Shown here: one piece after another, positions 63,435 to 64,000 of the stretch
How positions within the stretch are numbered: the stretch's first letter is position 1
How the letters are laid out: each line of letters opens with the position of its first letter
Assembly: GCA_947652115.1 (NCBI GenBank)
Contig: OX393568.1
Location: forward strand, 6,240,320-6,304,319
DNA: 64,000 nt
Source: Blastomussa wellsi
Lineage: Eukaryota; Cnidaria; Anthozoa; Scleractinia; Plerogyridae
Direction: 5' to 3'
Position numbers and translations under genes: made by a program
Notes under the pieces: model-generated
Database searches by the model: none
The model's input: the letters and a program-made list of their open reading frames with translations, nothing else
Told to the model about the DNA's origin: nothing

Positions 63435-64000
63435 CAATTTGACTGGTTTCTTGATGCAACCCCAAACCTGATTGGATTGATGTACGTCACGTCGTTTTGT
63501 GATTTATTAAACACGCATCAAAGTATTTTATCGAAAGACAATAAACGGATCAAACGGGGTTTTAAAACGTAGTACAGTTAGTACATTGTTCTCTCGTTGT
63601 TACGGAATTTGTGCCGAAATACTGGTGAAAGATTTTGCATATTCAATTACAAACGGTTCGTGAAATGTTAACCAGAGCTGGTACATCTGCAATGAAAGCT
63701 GTTTCTCCGGAAATGCGGCAAAGCGGCAATTTCATTGGTTATCGATCGATAGTATCCTAATTCTGATTGGTGTGAAATACATCGCTCGTCCACCCATCCA
63801 TCCATCCATCCACTGAATAGCAACATACGTCGGTACGCCGACTAAAAGTTATTTTTTTTTTGAAAAAAATAACTCAAAAATGCATTCTTTGAGCTGCTAG
63901 GCTGTTCTCGCTGATGCGTATACCTACCGTATTTGTAGGCCAATGGTATATGAGCTCAGATACCATTGCCTCTATAAAACCAAACAAAACTCGGAAAATG

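Overview
The window is metazoan nuclear DNA, most likely from an anthozoan cnidarian and probably a stony coral. The evidence is AT-rich sequence, short exons with canonical GT-AG introns, animal genes (SLC25A43, UBE2A/RAD6, UFSP2, IDS and ANKRD10 orthologs, two Mab-21-domain genes), and many palindromic MITEs, tRNA-derived SINEs and tRNA-bearing repeats. The coral assignment is inference from repeat style. The gene identities rest on conserved motifs and on exon phases that join exactly.

Layout: (1) 527-3972 (+), last four exons of a SLC25A43-type mitochondrial carrier. (2) 6411-17978 (-), a complete six-exon UBE2A/RAD6 ubiquitin-conjugating enzyme of 152 aa. Its ~9.9 kb fourth intron holds an apparently intact Pao/BEL LTR retrotransposon (9654-15479) with two identical 215-bp LTRs and the 5-bp target duplication CCACC; it landed inside one copy of a ~228-bp tandem duplication. 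(3) 19149-20471 (+) and 26725-28089 (+), two single-coding-exon Mab-21/cGAS-like proteins with substituted nucleotidyltransferase residues, separated by ~6 kb of repeat-rich intergenic DNA. (4) 30125-44498 (-), a complete 15-exon UFSP2 (UFM1-specific protease 2) gene of 635 aa. (5) 44593-46674 (+), an AKAP7-like 2H phosphoesterase-domain protein, head to head with UFSP2. (6) 49601-51010 (-), a single-exon protein with a C-terminal SOCS-box-like motif, head to head with (7) 51289-56743 (+), a complete six-exon iduronate-2-sulfatase of 539 aa. (8) 57925-61472 (-), the last five exons of an ANKRD10-like ankyrin gene whose 5' end lies beyond the window.

The genes do not form an operon-like pathway. 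UBE2A (DNA-damage and chromatin ubiquitination) and UFSP2 (deUFMylation) are ubiquitin-type modifiers. The SOCS-box protein is a candidate cullin-RING adaptor, IDS is a lysosomal hydrolase and SLC25A43 is mitochondrial. The Mab-21-like pair and the 2H phosphoesterase belong to families that elsewhere make, sense or degrade nucleotide signals; their proximity here is noted but is weak evidence of linkage.

Non-coding space is dominated by small non-autonomous elements: at least six copies of one tRNA-derived SINE, four copies of a palindromic MITE family, TA-flanked MITEs with GGCCA ends, a mariner-like 633-bp element, LINE 3' ends (one with a MITE nested in it), tRNA-like modules embedded in inverted repeats, and a GTCAA-rich degenerate minisatellite split by a MITE. 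All coordinates come from manual reading. Exon boundaries were checked for phase but not against transcripts.
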